Origin: Archaeoglobaceae archaeon
GTDB lineage: Archaea; Halobacteriota; Archaeoglobi; Archaeoglobales; Archaeoglobaceae
Assembly: GCA_027016055.1 (NCBI GenBank)
Contig: JALWBF010000016.1
Coordinates: 33,236 to 45,921, forward strand
Direction: 5' to 3'
Length of the DNA stretch: 12,686 nt
This document shows positions 1 to 6,219 of the stretch, one piece after another. The notes under the pieces are model-generated. The model searched no databases. It worked only from the letters and a program-made list of their open reading frames with translations, and had not been told where the DNA came from. The position numbers and the translations under genes were made by a program. Positions within the stretch are counted from its first letter, which is position 1; the number at the start of each line of letters is the position of its first letter.

Positions 1-6
1 GGAATC

Positions 7-297
7 TCATGCCTCATCACACTCGCAAGGCTTTTTGCCACATCTAATGCAGTAGCCGGGGTATTTCTTTTTTGCCTCTTCCTCCAAATCTATTTCGTAG
101 AGGTTTGCAAGCGAAACGAGCCAAGCCAAAACGTCAGCCATTTCCTCGCCTATGGCTTTTATATCGTTCTTCCTTACCGCTTCGGCAAGCTCTCCGACTT
201 CTTCGACTATCCAAAGCATAGTCCTATCTATTCCTCTTTTTGAATCCCGTTCGTAATACAATTCCCTGATCAGCTGTTGGAATTCCCTTATGTGCAT
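7..297 (-). CDS. MazG-like nucleotide pyrophosphohydrolase, small, with C-terminal cysteine cluster
   Basis: A 96-residue all-alpha MazG-type protein. The family hydrolyses nucleoside triphosphates to monophosphate and pyrophosphate, usually for pool sanitation, with Mg ions held by acidic residues. Visible here are the EExxE motif (E32, E33, E36) and the matching ExxD motif (E52, D55), each within a predicted helix, the arrangement expected of a single MazG domain that works as a dimer or tetramer. Past residue 80 comes a short tail with four cysteines (C83, C86, C91, C93), following a YPG turn, which looks like a metal-binding knuckle; the minimal catalytic domain does not need it. The start at 297 is supported by a TATA-like box about 26 nt upstream, suggesting a leaderless message. 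The gene lies 46 nt downstream of hisF on the same strand but has its own promoter. Substrate is unknown. Confidence 0.85.
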   Translation of the reverse strand: MHIREFQQLIRELYYERDSKRGIDRTMLWIVEEVGELAEAVRKNDIKAIGEEMADVLAWLVSLANLYEIDLEEEAKKKYPGYCIRCGKKPCECDEA

Positions 298-318
298 AAA
301 GTCAAATAGAACGATTTG

Positions 319-326
319 TTTTTAAA
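319..326 (-). promoter_or_regulatory. TATA box of the MazG-like gene
   Basis: The minus strand reads TTTAAAAA, centred about 26 nt before the start codon at 297. That spacing matches an archaeal TATA box with transcription starting at or next to the ATG. Seen in sequence; function inferred. Confidence 0.55.
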
Positions 327-343
327 CGTTTATTTAGCTAGAA

Positions 344-1159
344 TCAAAGCCTAACGGGAATTCCCCTTTCCTTGAGATACCTCTTTACTTCCTCGATCTC
401 TATCTCTCTGTAATGGAATATCGACGCCGCTAAGCACGCATCCGCTTTTCCATCTACAAATCCTTCGTAGAAGTGTTCAAGCTTTCCGGCTCCGCCGGAA
501 GCTATAACCGGAATGTCCACCGCTTCACTTATGGCCCTCGTAATCGGTATATCGTATCCAAGCTTAGTCCCATCTCTGTTCATCGATGTGAGCAGGATCT
601 CACCAGCACCGAGCTCTTCAACCTTCTTAGCCCAGCTTACGGCATCGATGCCGGTCGGTTGTCTTCCTCCGTATATAACGACTTCATACCAAGCCTTCCT
701 ACCGTCTTCGAGCGTTAGTATGTGCTCACCCTTGCTCAGATCGAAGTTCCTTCTGCAGTCTATTGCAACGACGATGCACTGCCTTCCGAAGATGTCTGAT
801 GCTTCCCTTATAAATTCGGGATTCTTCACGGCAGCGGTGTTTATCGAAACCTTATCAGCTCCGGCAGATAGAATTTGGTTAATATGCTCGATAGTCTTTA
901 TACCTCCACCGACGGTGAACGGGATGAAAACCTGCTCAGCTGTCCTTTCAACGACATCGATCATCAATTCTCTGCCGTGAGGAGAGGCGGTAATATCCAA
1001 AAACACCAGTTCATCAGCACCCTCCTCATCATACCTCTTAGCCAACTCAACCGGATCACCAGCCCTTCTTAGATTTACGAATTCAACACCTTTAACAACT
1101 ACCGCTCCGTCTTTATCTAAGGTAACGTCCAAGCAGGGAATTATCCTCTTTGCAAGCAT
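344..1159 (-). CDS. hisF: Imidazole glycerol phosphate synthase cyclase subunit HisF
   Basis: Cyclase half of imidazole glycerol phosphate synthase. With ammonia from the glutaminase HisH it converts PRFAR to imidazole glycerol phosphate and AICAR, linking histidine and purine synthesis in the cytoplasm. The 271-residue length fits a full (beta/alpha)8 barrel. Residues 1-12 (MLAKRIIPCLDV) hold catalytic D11 and the AIDCRR strand holds the second catalytic Asp, D134. Phosphate-binding glycine loops are visible as VGGGIK and ASGGAG. An extra loop rich in charged residues around 145-165 is common in HisF. An in-frame ATG five codons upstream (1174) would extend the protein, but the family normally begins at MLAKR and a TATA-like box sits about 29 nt before 1159, so the shorter form is chosen. 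It lies 37 nt behind acyP; no other his gene is in the window, so the pathway is scattered. Confidence 0.97.
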   Translation of the reverse strand: MLAKRIIPCLDVTLDKDGAVVVKGVEFVNLRRAGDPVELAKRYDEEGADELVFLDITASPHGRELMIDVVERTAEQVFIPFTVGGGIKTIEHINQILSAGADKVSINTAAVKNPEFIREASDIFGRQCIVVAIDCRRNFDLSKGEHILTLEDGRKAWYEVVIYGGRQPTGIDAVSWAKKVEELGAGEILLTSMNRDGTKLGYDIPITRAISEAVDIPVIASGGAGKLEHFYEGFVDGKADACLAASIFHYREIEIEEVKRYLKERGIPVRL

Positions 1160-1183
1160 GCTATAAGATGACATAAAATGAAA

Positions 1184-1193
1184 GATAAAATTT
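1184..1193 (-). promoter_or_regulatory. Probable TATA box of hisF
   Basis: The minus strand reads AAATTTTATC, centred about 29 nt before the ATG at 1159 and only 14 nt before the alternative ATG at 1174. The spacing favours the downstream start with a leader of a few bases at most. Confidence 0.45.
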
Positions 1194-1196
1194 CTG

Positions 1197-1472
1197 TTAG
1201 TAGGCTATAACGAAGTCTTCGAACTCACCGGTTGCGGGCTTCTCGGCAACATGTATTTTTTTAACTATCGCAAGAGGAGGACCCCTTCTTATACTTGAAA
1301 GAAACTTTTCAAGCTGGTTCTCATCTCCTTCCGCAACTATGAGCACCCTTCCATCAGGTAAGTTCTTTACGTATCCCGTTACTCCCAACTCCTTCGCAAC
1401 TTTCTTCGTGAAGTATCTGAATCCAACGCCTTGAACGACACCTTCAACGTATACTTCAATTCTCTTAATCAT
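1197..1472 (-). CDS. acyP: Acylphosphatase
   Basis: Small alpha/beta acylphosphatase that hydrolyses the carboxyl-phosphate bond of acyl phosphates. From the ATG at 1472 the protein has 91 residues, the usual family length. The signature VQGVGFRYF carries the phosphate-binding arginine (R19) and the strand YVKNLPDGRV carries the catalytic asparagine (N37); both essential residues are present, so the enzyme should be active. A GTG one codon upstream (1475) would add a single residue, so the start is uncertain by one codon. A TATA-like box near 1499-1506 puts transcription start within a few bases of either codon. The gene is first in a minus-strand row acyP, hisF, mazG-like, but each has its own candidate promoter. 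The physiological substrate of archaeal acylphosphatases is unknown. Confidence 0.95.
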   Translation of the reverse strand: MIKRIEVYVEGVVQGVGFRYFTKKVAKELGVTGYVKNLPDGRVLIVAEGDENQLEKFLSSIRRGPPLAIVKKIHVAEKPATGEFEDFVIAY

Positions 1473-1498
1473 CACATAATAATGTTAATCATCAGTAG

Positions 1499-1506
1499 TA
1501 TATAAG
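1499..1506 (-). promoter_or_regulatory. TATA box of acyP
   Basis: The minus strand reads CTTATATA, centred 30 nt before the ATG at 1472. This implies a very short or absent leader. Confidence 0.5.
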
Positions 1507-1694
1507 TTCTGTGCTACTTGAACTGTAAATATCTACCTAAATTTATATTTTAAACATTTAATTTTTACTATATCACAATTGCAATCTTATTAATTAAAAA
1601 TATTATTTTTATATAATCTAAATTTATTGATTTTTACATCGTTGCAATTCCTCGCAAAGAATGAAAAAATTAATATATCTCTAATGATGTAAAC

Positions 1695-1709
1695 TACCCC
1701 ATGAGGGTA
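1695..1709. repeat. Small hairpin in the AT-rich intergenic region
   Basis: TACCC and GGGTA form a perfect 5-bp stem around a 5-base loop (CATGA). It is the most GC-rich spot of the interval. Bases 1686-1689 (GATG) and 1716-1719 (CATC) could extend it after an internal loop. A role is not shown. Confidence 0.35.
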
Positions 1710-1736
1710 ACAACTCATCTCTATATGTGGACTTTG

Positions 1737-1773
1737 TATAACATATACGTGGTATAATAAAATATATGTTATA
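1737..1773. repeat. 11-bp inverted repeat upstream of the CARF regulator
   Basis: TATAACATATA at 1737-1747 is repeated as its exact reverse complement at 1763-1773, with a 15-base spacer. Outside it, GACTTT at 1730-1735 matches AAAGTC at 1795-1800. It could be a protein-binding site or an RNA stem; in DNA this AT-rich, chance is a real alternative. Confidence 0.4.
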
Positions 1774-1801
1774 TTAACAAAAGGTGTAAACCGGAAAGTC
1801 A

Positions 1802-1849
1802 ATTAATTTTTATTTTAATTATTAATATACCAAATTATTAAAAATTAAT
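1802..1849. repeat. 11-bp A/T inverted repeat next to the CARF regulator promoter
   Basis: ATTAATTTTTA at 1802-1812 is matched by TAAAAATTAAT at 1839-1849. The pair lies about 30 bases upstream of the candidate TATA box of the regulator gene, a place where an operator could sit. Both arms are pure A/T, so the match is weak evidence. Confidence 0.3.
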
Positions 1850-1879
1850 AGTTTGTCGAAGTCTAAACCTGAAGAAAGA

Positions 1880-1887
1880 TTTATTAA
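1880..1887 (+). promoter_or_regulatory. TATA box of the CARF regulator gene
   Basis: TTTATTAA is centred 26-27 nt before the ATG at 1910. A second A/T box (near 1822-1830) lies equally far before an upstream in-frame TTG at 1853, so the promoter does not settle the start by itself. Confidence 0.45.
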
Positions 1888-1909
1888 TTGTAGCTTCCAA
1901 GATACGATT

Positions 1910-2587
1910 ATGAACAAGGTCGTGCATGTATTGCCGGTTGGTTTAAATAAGGAAGTGTTACTCGAGAGCACAAAGCTAAGCAGTAAGCCGATCCAGAAGG
2001 TTTATTTGGTGCTTGGGAGGGATGACAGAGAGGAAATTTACAAGAACGCTGAGGATATCGAAAAGACGTTAAGTGTGCTTGTAGAGGTTAAAAGAATATT
2101 GGTTGATAAGACTGAAATCTACGCAACCGCGTTGGATATTCTAAGGGTCATAAAGGATGAACTCAAGGACGGCAACGAAGTTCTGATAAACGCTTCAGAC
2201 ACGACAAAAGAGCTTTGCATAGCTTGTTACATTGCTGCCCAGCTTTCTGGAAGCAAGCTATACATGGCTATAACTTCGAACGGCAAGATCGAGAAGGTCA
2301 TCGATGTCCTCATTCCGCCGCTTAAGAAGATAAGCGATGACAAACTAACGATCATTAAGACGATTGACGAACAGGGTGGGGAGGTGGAGTCGATCAACAA
2401 ACTCATCGAACTGTTGGAAGGGAAAACGGAAGATCAGAAGAAGTATATGGCTCAGAGGGCAAGGATGAGCTATCATCTGAAGGGATTGGAAGAGGATGGA
2501 CTTGTAGAGATGAAGAGGGAAGGAAAGAACGTTAGAATTAGGCTTACGGAGCTTGGCAAAGCTTACGCCTTAATGGCTAACAAATAA
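1910..2587 (+). CDS. CARF domain and winged-helix transcriptional regulator (Csa3/DUF6293-like)
   Basis: A 225-residue protein with two parts. Residues 1-135 look like a Rossmann-type CARF domain: an opening strand (VVHVLPVG), a second strand (KVYLVLG), and the strand-plus-turn VLINASDTTK (residues 91-100), the position of the CARF nucleotide-binding motif, followed by a helix. Residues 140-225 form a winged helix: a helix pair ending in the recognition region MSYHLKGLEEDGLV, a basic wing (KREGKNVRIR) and a final helix. CARF domains bind cyclic oligoadenylates or related nucleotides, and Csa3-type proteins of this layout regulate transcription; the ligand and targets here are unknown. ATG 1910 is chosen because family members begin right before the first strand; TTG 1853 would add 19 residues with no evident domain. 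No cas gene or CRISPR array is in the window. A T-rich stretch follows the stop. Confidence 0.82.
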   Translation: MNKVVHVLPVGLNKEVLLESTKLSSKPIQKVYLVLGRDDREEIYKNAEDIEKTLSVLVEVKRILVDKTEIYATALDILRVIKDELKDGNEVLINASDTTKELCIACYIAAQLSGSKLYMAITSNGKIEKVIDVLIPPLKKISDDKLTIIKTIDEQGGEVESINKLIELLEGKTEDQKKYMAQRARMSYHLKGLEEDGLVEMKREGKNVRIRLTELGKAYALMANK

Positions 2588-2634
2588 TTTAATAATTTTA
2601 GTTTTATTTTTTTATTTGTATTTTTCTTATTGTG
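2588..2634 (+). terminator. T-rich terminator after the CARF regulator
   Basis: Directly after the stop codon the plus strand carries successive T runs, including a run of seven (near 2607-2613) and one of five, without a stem. This is the usual form of an archaeal intrinsic terminator. The next gene has its own promoter, so the regulator is probably monocistronic. Confidence 0.45.
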
Positions 2635-2641
2635 GCAACTA

Positions 2642-2648
2642 TTTATAT
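2642..2648 (+). promoter_or_regulatory. TATA box of dtdA
   Basis: TTTATAT is centred 25 nt before the ATG at 2670. It sits inside the longer reading frame that would begin at TTG 2616, which argues against that longer form. Confidence 0.6.
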
Positions 2649-2669
2649 CGATCTACGAGATCATGCAGT

Positions 2670-3515
2670 ATGCATCTCATAGTCTGTAGCACCGAGGATT
2701 TGGCGTCTCAGAACATAAAGTCGAATATAATCGATTTACTCGATCCTGATGAGAGAAAGGTTGGAGATTACACGTTCTACGAAGCTGGTGATATCGGAAT
2801 AATCGAGATCAAGGAGAGTCTGATCTACGCAGATTACTTAGATGAGAGATTAAAAAAGCTCGGATTGAGGTTTGAAGAGATCCTATTCGCATCTCGCCAC
2901 AGTAGCAAGGATAAGAGAAAGATATTTTCGGTTCACGTATCCGGAAATGTTGCTACCGCCGACTACGGCGGAAAACCTTACTCTTTAGCTAAGCCTTCTC
3001 CAATTCGAATTAAAAACTACGTTCTTGCTTTGAAAGAAAGACTTGATAGAAAACCTGAGTTCCAGTTCACTCTCGAAGCCACCCATCATGGGCCATCGGA
3101 AATATCGACACCTTCAGCTTTCTACGAGATTGGATCAACCGAAGAGGAATGGAAGGATGAGGAAGCCGGAAGGATAGTTGCGGAAAGCATGATAGAGGCT
3201 ATAAGGGATCCGCGATCGGATTGGCAGATTGCAGTTGGTGTTGGAGGAACGCACTATGCTCCGAGGCAAACCGAAATAATTCTAACGACGACTTTCACGT
3301 TCGGACACAACTTTGCGAAATACACGTTCGAAGGCTTAAACAGGGAGATTCTGATGAAGGCTGTTGAGCTTAGCAATGCCGAATATATTGTAATAGACGA
3401 AAAATCCACAACTTCGGCGATCAAATCTCTTATAAGAGATGTCGCAGATGAGTTGGGTATTCAGATGCTTAAATCGAAAGATGTTAAAAGAAAGTTTAAG
3501 CTTGCTGAAGGATGA
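2670..3515 (+). CDS. dtdA: D-aminoacyl-tRNA deacylase (DTD2/GEK1 type)
   Basis: Archaeal/plant-type deacylase that hydrolyses D-amino acids, classically D-Tyr, from mischarged tRNA and so keeps D-residues out of protein; it is Zn-dependent and cytosolic. It replaces the unrelated bacterial DTD1 in most archaea. The 281 residues match the family length. Conserved patches seen: SRHSS (75-79), HVSGN (89-93), EATHHGP (136-142) and GGTHYAPR (192-199), plus FGH (211-213), which supply the histidines and glutamates expected at the metal and substrate site. The ATG at 2670 gives the typical MHLIV strand start and has a TATA box 25 nt upstream; an earlier TTG at 2616 would add 18 residues encoded across the promoter and is rejected. 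A gap of 52 nt, with a further promoter, separates it from deoA. Confidence 0.96.
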   Translation: MHLIVCSTEDLASQNIKSNIIDLLDPDERKVGDYTFYEAGDIGIIEIKESLIYADYLDERLKKLGLRFEEILFASRHSSKDKRKIFSVHVSGNVATADYGGKPYSLAKPSPIRIKNYVLALKERLDRKPEFQFTLEATHHGPSEISTPSAFYEIGSTEEEWKDEEAGRIVAESMIEAIRDPRSDWQIAVGVGGTHYAPRQTEIILTTTFTFGHNFAKYTFEGLNREILMKAVELSNAEYIVIDEKSTTSAIKSLIRDVADELGIQMLKSKDVKRKFKLAEG

Positions 3516-3536
3516 TCAACAAAAGTTAAAGAAAAC

Positions 3537-3545
3537 GTTAAAAAT
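3537..3545 (+). promoter_or_regulatory. TATA box of the deoA-gltA pair
   Basis: GTTAAAAAT is centred 26-27 nt before the ATG at 3568. It probably drives a leaderless message covering deoA and citrate synthase. Confidence 0.55.
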
Positions 3546-3567
3546 CCTCAAAATTTCTCGTAAATTT

Positions 3568-5082
3568 ATGATACTTAAAGCCAAGATAATTCCAATCAAG
3601 ATCGGTAGAGATGCTGTTATCATGAATCAGGCTGATGCGGATGAGTTGGGATTGCTTGAAGGTGATAGGGTCAGGATCATAGCTAAAAAATCTACGGTTG
3701 CAACCGTTCAAATTGCGATGGGTTTGATCGAAAGGGGAGAGCTTGGAGTATGCTACGAGCTTGCCGAAGCTTGCGATATCGAAGAGGGTAGTGAGGTTAA
3801 GATAGTTCCCGTTCCCAAACCTCCTTCGGTTGAATATATCAGAAAGAAGTTGGATGGGGGAAAGCTGACCAAGGATGAGATCTACAGGATAGTCAAGGAC
3901 ATCGTAAGCAACGCTCTTACAGAAGTAGAACTCACTGCTTTCGTTCTCTCCACATACATCCACGGTTTGGATTTCGATGAGATAGAGTGGCTCACGAGGG
4001 CTATGATCGAAACCGGAGAAACTTTAACGTTCGATGAAGGAATAGTCGTGGATAAGCACAGCATCGGAGGTGTTCCGGGTAACAAGATATCTCTAATAAT
4101 CGTTCCAACAGTTGCAGCCGCTGGCTTGTTAATTCCAAAAACTGCAAGTAGAGCTATAACTTCCGCAAGCGGGACGGCAGATACGATGGAAGTTTTAACC
4201 AACGTAAATCTCAGCGTTGATGAGATCAAGGAGATAACGGAAAGGGTGGGAGGAGTCATAGCTTGGGGAGGTGCCACAAACATAGCTCCGGCTGATGATA
4301 AGATAATTAGGGTTGAATATTCGCTCGCCATAGATCCCCGTCCCCAGCTTCTTGCAAGCGTAATGGCTAAAAAGGGAGCTATCGGCGCTAAGAACATCGT
4401 TATAGATATACCAGTCGGATCTGGCTCGAAGGTTCCGAACATAGAGATCGGAAGACAGCTCGCAAACGACTTCGTGGAGTTGGGAAGAAGATTGGGCTTG
4501 AACGTCACATGTGCCCTTACTTACGGCGGGCAACCGGTTGGAAGGGCGATAGGACCGGCTTTGGAAGCTTGGGAGGCTCTAAAAACTATGGAAAAAAGAA
4601 ACGGTCCCCGTAGTTTAATTGAGAAGGCCTTGGGGATAGCCGGAATTCTATTTGAGATGACCGGAAAAGCGGTAAACGGATATGCCTATGCCGAGCAGAT
4701 ATTCAAATCCGGAAAAACCCTTGAAAAGTTTAAGCAGATAATAGAAGCCCAAGGAGGAGATCCGAATGTGAAGTCGGACGATATACCAATAGGGGACAAA
4801 ACGTATGATGTCGTTGCTCCCATTGACGGTGCGGTTGCCGTTGTTCACAATCATAGGCTCGTGAAGATAGCAAGGGCTGCCGGAGCTCCGAAGGATAAGG
4901 GGGCCGGAATTCTGTTGCATAAGAAGGGTGGACAGCACGTTAAAGCAGGGGATAAACTTTTTACGATCTATGCGGAGAAGGAGTGGAAGTTGGATAAGGC
5001 TATTGAAATAGCCACAAGAGAACCGCCGTTGATAGTTTCGGGTATGATCCTCGAAAAGTATCCCTCGTATAGAATAGTCTGA
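3568..5082 (+). CDS. deoA: AMP phosphorylase
   Basis: Phosphorolyses AMP (also CMP and UMP in characterised enzymes) to free base and ribose 1,5-bisphosphate, the first step of the archaeal pathway that continues through ribose-1,5-bisphosphate isomerase and form III RuBisCO to 3-phosphoglycerate. The 504 residues match archaeal AMP phosphorylase; bacterial thymidine phosphorylases are about 440 and lack the N-terminal extra domain, here about residues 1-85. Then come the helical domain, the phosphate-binding KHSIGGVPGNK (163-173) and SGTADTME (201-208), and the C-terminal hammerhead domain with GAGILLHKKGGQHVKAGD. The reading frame is open back to 3439, but the extra residues overlap dtdA; MILKAKIIPI at 3568 with a TATA box 26-27 nt upstream is the natural start. 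Citrate synthase follows after 9 nt. Neither partner enzyme is in the window. Confidence 0.96.
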   Translation: MILKAKIIPIKIGRDAVIMNQADADELGLLEGDRVRIIAKKSTVATVQIAMGLIERGELGVCYELAEACDIEEGSEVKIVPVPKPPSVEYIRKKLDGGKLTKDEIYRIVKDIVSNALTEVELTAFVLSTYIHGLDFDEIEWLTRAMIETGETLTFDEGIVVDKHSIGGVPGNKISLIIVPTVAAAGLLIPKTASRAITSASGTADTMEVLTNVNLSVDEIKEITERVGGVIAWGGATNIAPADDKIIRVEYSLAIDPRPQLLASVMAKKGAIGAKNIVIDIPVGSGSKVPNIEIGRQLANDFVELGRRLGLNVTCALTYGGQPVGRAIGPALEAWEALKTMEKRNGPRSLIEKALGIAGILFEMTGKAVNGYAYAEQIFKSGKTLEKFKQIIEAQGGDPNVKSDDIPIGDKTYDVVAPIDGAVAVVHNHRLVKIARAAGAPKDKGAGILLHKKGGQHVKAGDKLFTIYAEKEWKLDKAIEIATREPPLIVSGMILEKYPSYRIV

Positions 5083-5088
5083 GGTGAT
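5082..5088 (+). promoter_or_regulatory. Shine-Dalgarno sequence of citrate synthase
   Basis: AGGTGAT, complementary to the archaeal 16S rRNA 3' end, begins at the last base of the deoA stop codon and ends 3 nt before the ATG at 5092. It is the only clear Shine-Dalgarno site at a well-placed start in the window, as expected for a second gene in a message. Confidence 0.75.
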
Positions 5089-5091
5089 GTT

Positions 5092-6219
5092 ATGATCGTT
5101 AAAGAGGGTTTGGAGGATGTTATCGCATGCAGAAGTAGCATAAGTAGGGTGGAGATCGAGGACGGAAAGGCGATATTGGAGTATAGGGGATACAACATTC
5201 ACGACTTGGCGAAGCATTCGTGTTACGAGGAAGTAGCCTACCTGTTGCTATTCGGCGAGCTTCCGACGAAAAGCGAGCTTGAAGCTTTTAAGGAGGAGCT
5301 CAAAGATCTGAGAGAACTTCCGCCTCAAATAATCGGTCTTCTTACGCATCTCCCGCCGTTCACGCATCCCATGGTAGTTTTGAGGACGGCGGTATCATAC
5401 TTGGGTTCGATGGACAAATATATCCATTACAGAAGTTATGAGCACAGCATCGAGAAGGCTAAGAGTTTGATCGCAAAGTTTCCGACGATAGTTGCATACT
5501 ACCATAGAATCAGAACGGGTCAGAATTTAGTCCATCCGAACGACGAGCTCGATCATGCCGAGAACTTCCTATACATGCTATACGGTGAAGAGCCGAGCGA
5601 ATTGGAGGCTAGGTGCTTGGATTTGGACTTCATTCTGCATGCGGATCACGAGCTTAACGCATCGACGTTTGCGGCAAGGGTTGCCGCTTCGACACTTGCA
5701 GACATGTATGCCTGCATAGTTGCCGCTACTGGAACTTTGATGGGCCCATTGCATGGGGGAGCGGCGCAGAAGGTAATAGAGATGTTCAGAGAAATAGCTG
5801 TCCCTTGGAGAGCAGAAGAATACGTAAAGGAGAAGCTTAAGAGGAAGGAGAGATTAATGGGCTTCGGTCATAGGGTTTACAAGAACGTAATGGATCCGAG
5901 AACTATTGAGCTTAAGGCTTTGGCTAAGATGCTTGCTGAGCAGAAGGATTCCAAGTGGTTCGAGATCGCTGAGGCTGTTGAGCAGGCGGCATATAAATAC
6001 AAGAAGCTTCTGCCGAACGTCGACTTTTATTCAGCATGCATATACGCAACCCTCGGCATTCCAGATGATCTCTTCATACCGATATTCGCAATCGGAAGGA
6101 TCGCCGGTTGGACGGCACATATCATTGAGCAGTATGAGAACAACAGATTGCTTAGACCTAGAGCTCTCTACGTTGGTCCGAAAAACAGGAAGTATATCCC
6201 TATTGAGGAGAGAGGCTAA
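5092..6219 (+). CDS. gltA: Citrate synthase
   Basis: Condenses oxaloacetate and acetyl-CoA to citrate. At 375 residues it is the short archaeal/Gram-positive type rather than the roughly 430-residue NADH-regulated Gram-negative type. The catalytic set is complete: H221 in GPLHGGAA, H260 in GFGHRVYK and D311 in NVDFYSA; H186 in HADHELNAS and R336 belong to the oxaloacetate site. The alternatives 2-methylcitrate synthase and citrate/methylcitrate dual enzymes share these residues, so the substrate is inferred. It lies 9 nt behind deoA with its own Shine-Dalgarno site, implying cotranscription with AMP phosphorylase. Its last 20 bases overlap the 3' end of the convergent membrane-protein gene. 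Confidence 0.96.
   Translation: MIVKEGLEDVIACRSSISRVEIEDGKAILEYRGYNIHDLAKHSCYEEVAYLLLFGELPTKSELEAFKEELKDLRELPPQIIGLLTHLPPFTHPMVVLRTAVSYLGSMDKYIHYRSYEHSIEKAKSLIAKFPTIVAYYHRIRTGQNLVHPNDELDHAENFLYMLYGEEPSELEARCLDLDFILHADHELNASTFAARVAASTLADMYACIVAATGTLMGPLHGGAAQKVIEMFREIAVPWRAEEYVKEKLKRKERLMGFGHRVYKNVMDPRTIELKALAKMLAEQKDSKWFEIAEAVEQAAYKYKKLLPNVDFYSACIYATLGIPDDLFIPIFAIGRIAGWTAHIIEQYENNRLLRPRALYVGPKNRKYIPIEERG

Larger units (their letters stand above)
1473..1909. other. AT-rich intergenic region between acyP and the CARF regulator
   Basis: This 437-base interval between divergent genes has no convincing coding region. By hand count 74 of the 350 bases 1501-1850 are G or C (21%), far below the flanking genes. 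Within it, 1681-1800 is less AT-rich (38 of 120) and holds a short hairpin and an 11-bp inverted repeat, while 1561-1620 (7 of 60) and 1801-1850 (2 of 50) are nearly pure A/T. It contains the acyP promoter at its left and the regulator promoter at its right. The remainder could be a structured RNA gene, a regulatory region, or simply old non-coding DNA; the sequence does not decide. Confidence 0.6.

Noticed and set aside
1160..1174. Upstream ATG of hisF adding five residues
   Set aside because: The family begins at MLAKR and the candidate TATA box is only 14 nt from this codon.
1683..1720. C/D-box guide RNA suggested by AATGATG at 1683-1689
   Set aside because: The box is imperfect and no CTGA D or D' box follows at a usable distance on this strand or the opposite one.
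1590..1802. 70-residue minus-strand reading frame in the AT-rich region
   Set aside because: Its composition only reflects A/T-rich DNA (Ile, Asn, Phe, Tyr), it has no domain and no well-placed promoter or ribosome site, and it covers the repeat-bearing island.
2616..2669. 18-residue N-terminal extension of D-aminoacyl-tRNA deacylase from TTG 2616
   Set aside because: It would be encoded across the TATA box and T-rich terminator; the family starts at the MHLIV strand.
3439..3567. 43-residue extension of AMP phosphorylase
   Set aside because: It overlaps the end of dtdA in another frame, shows no domain character, and contains the deoA promoter.
4648..5217. 189-residue minus-strand reading frame opposite deoA and citrate synthase
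   Set aside because: It lies antisense to two genes with complete catalytic motifs and has no recognisable domain.
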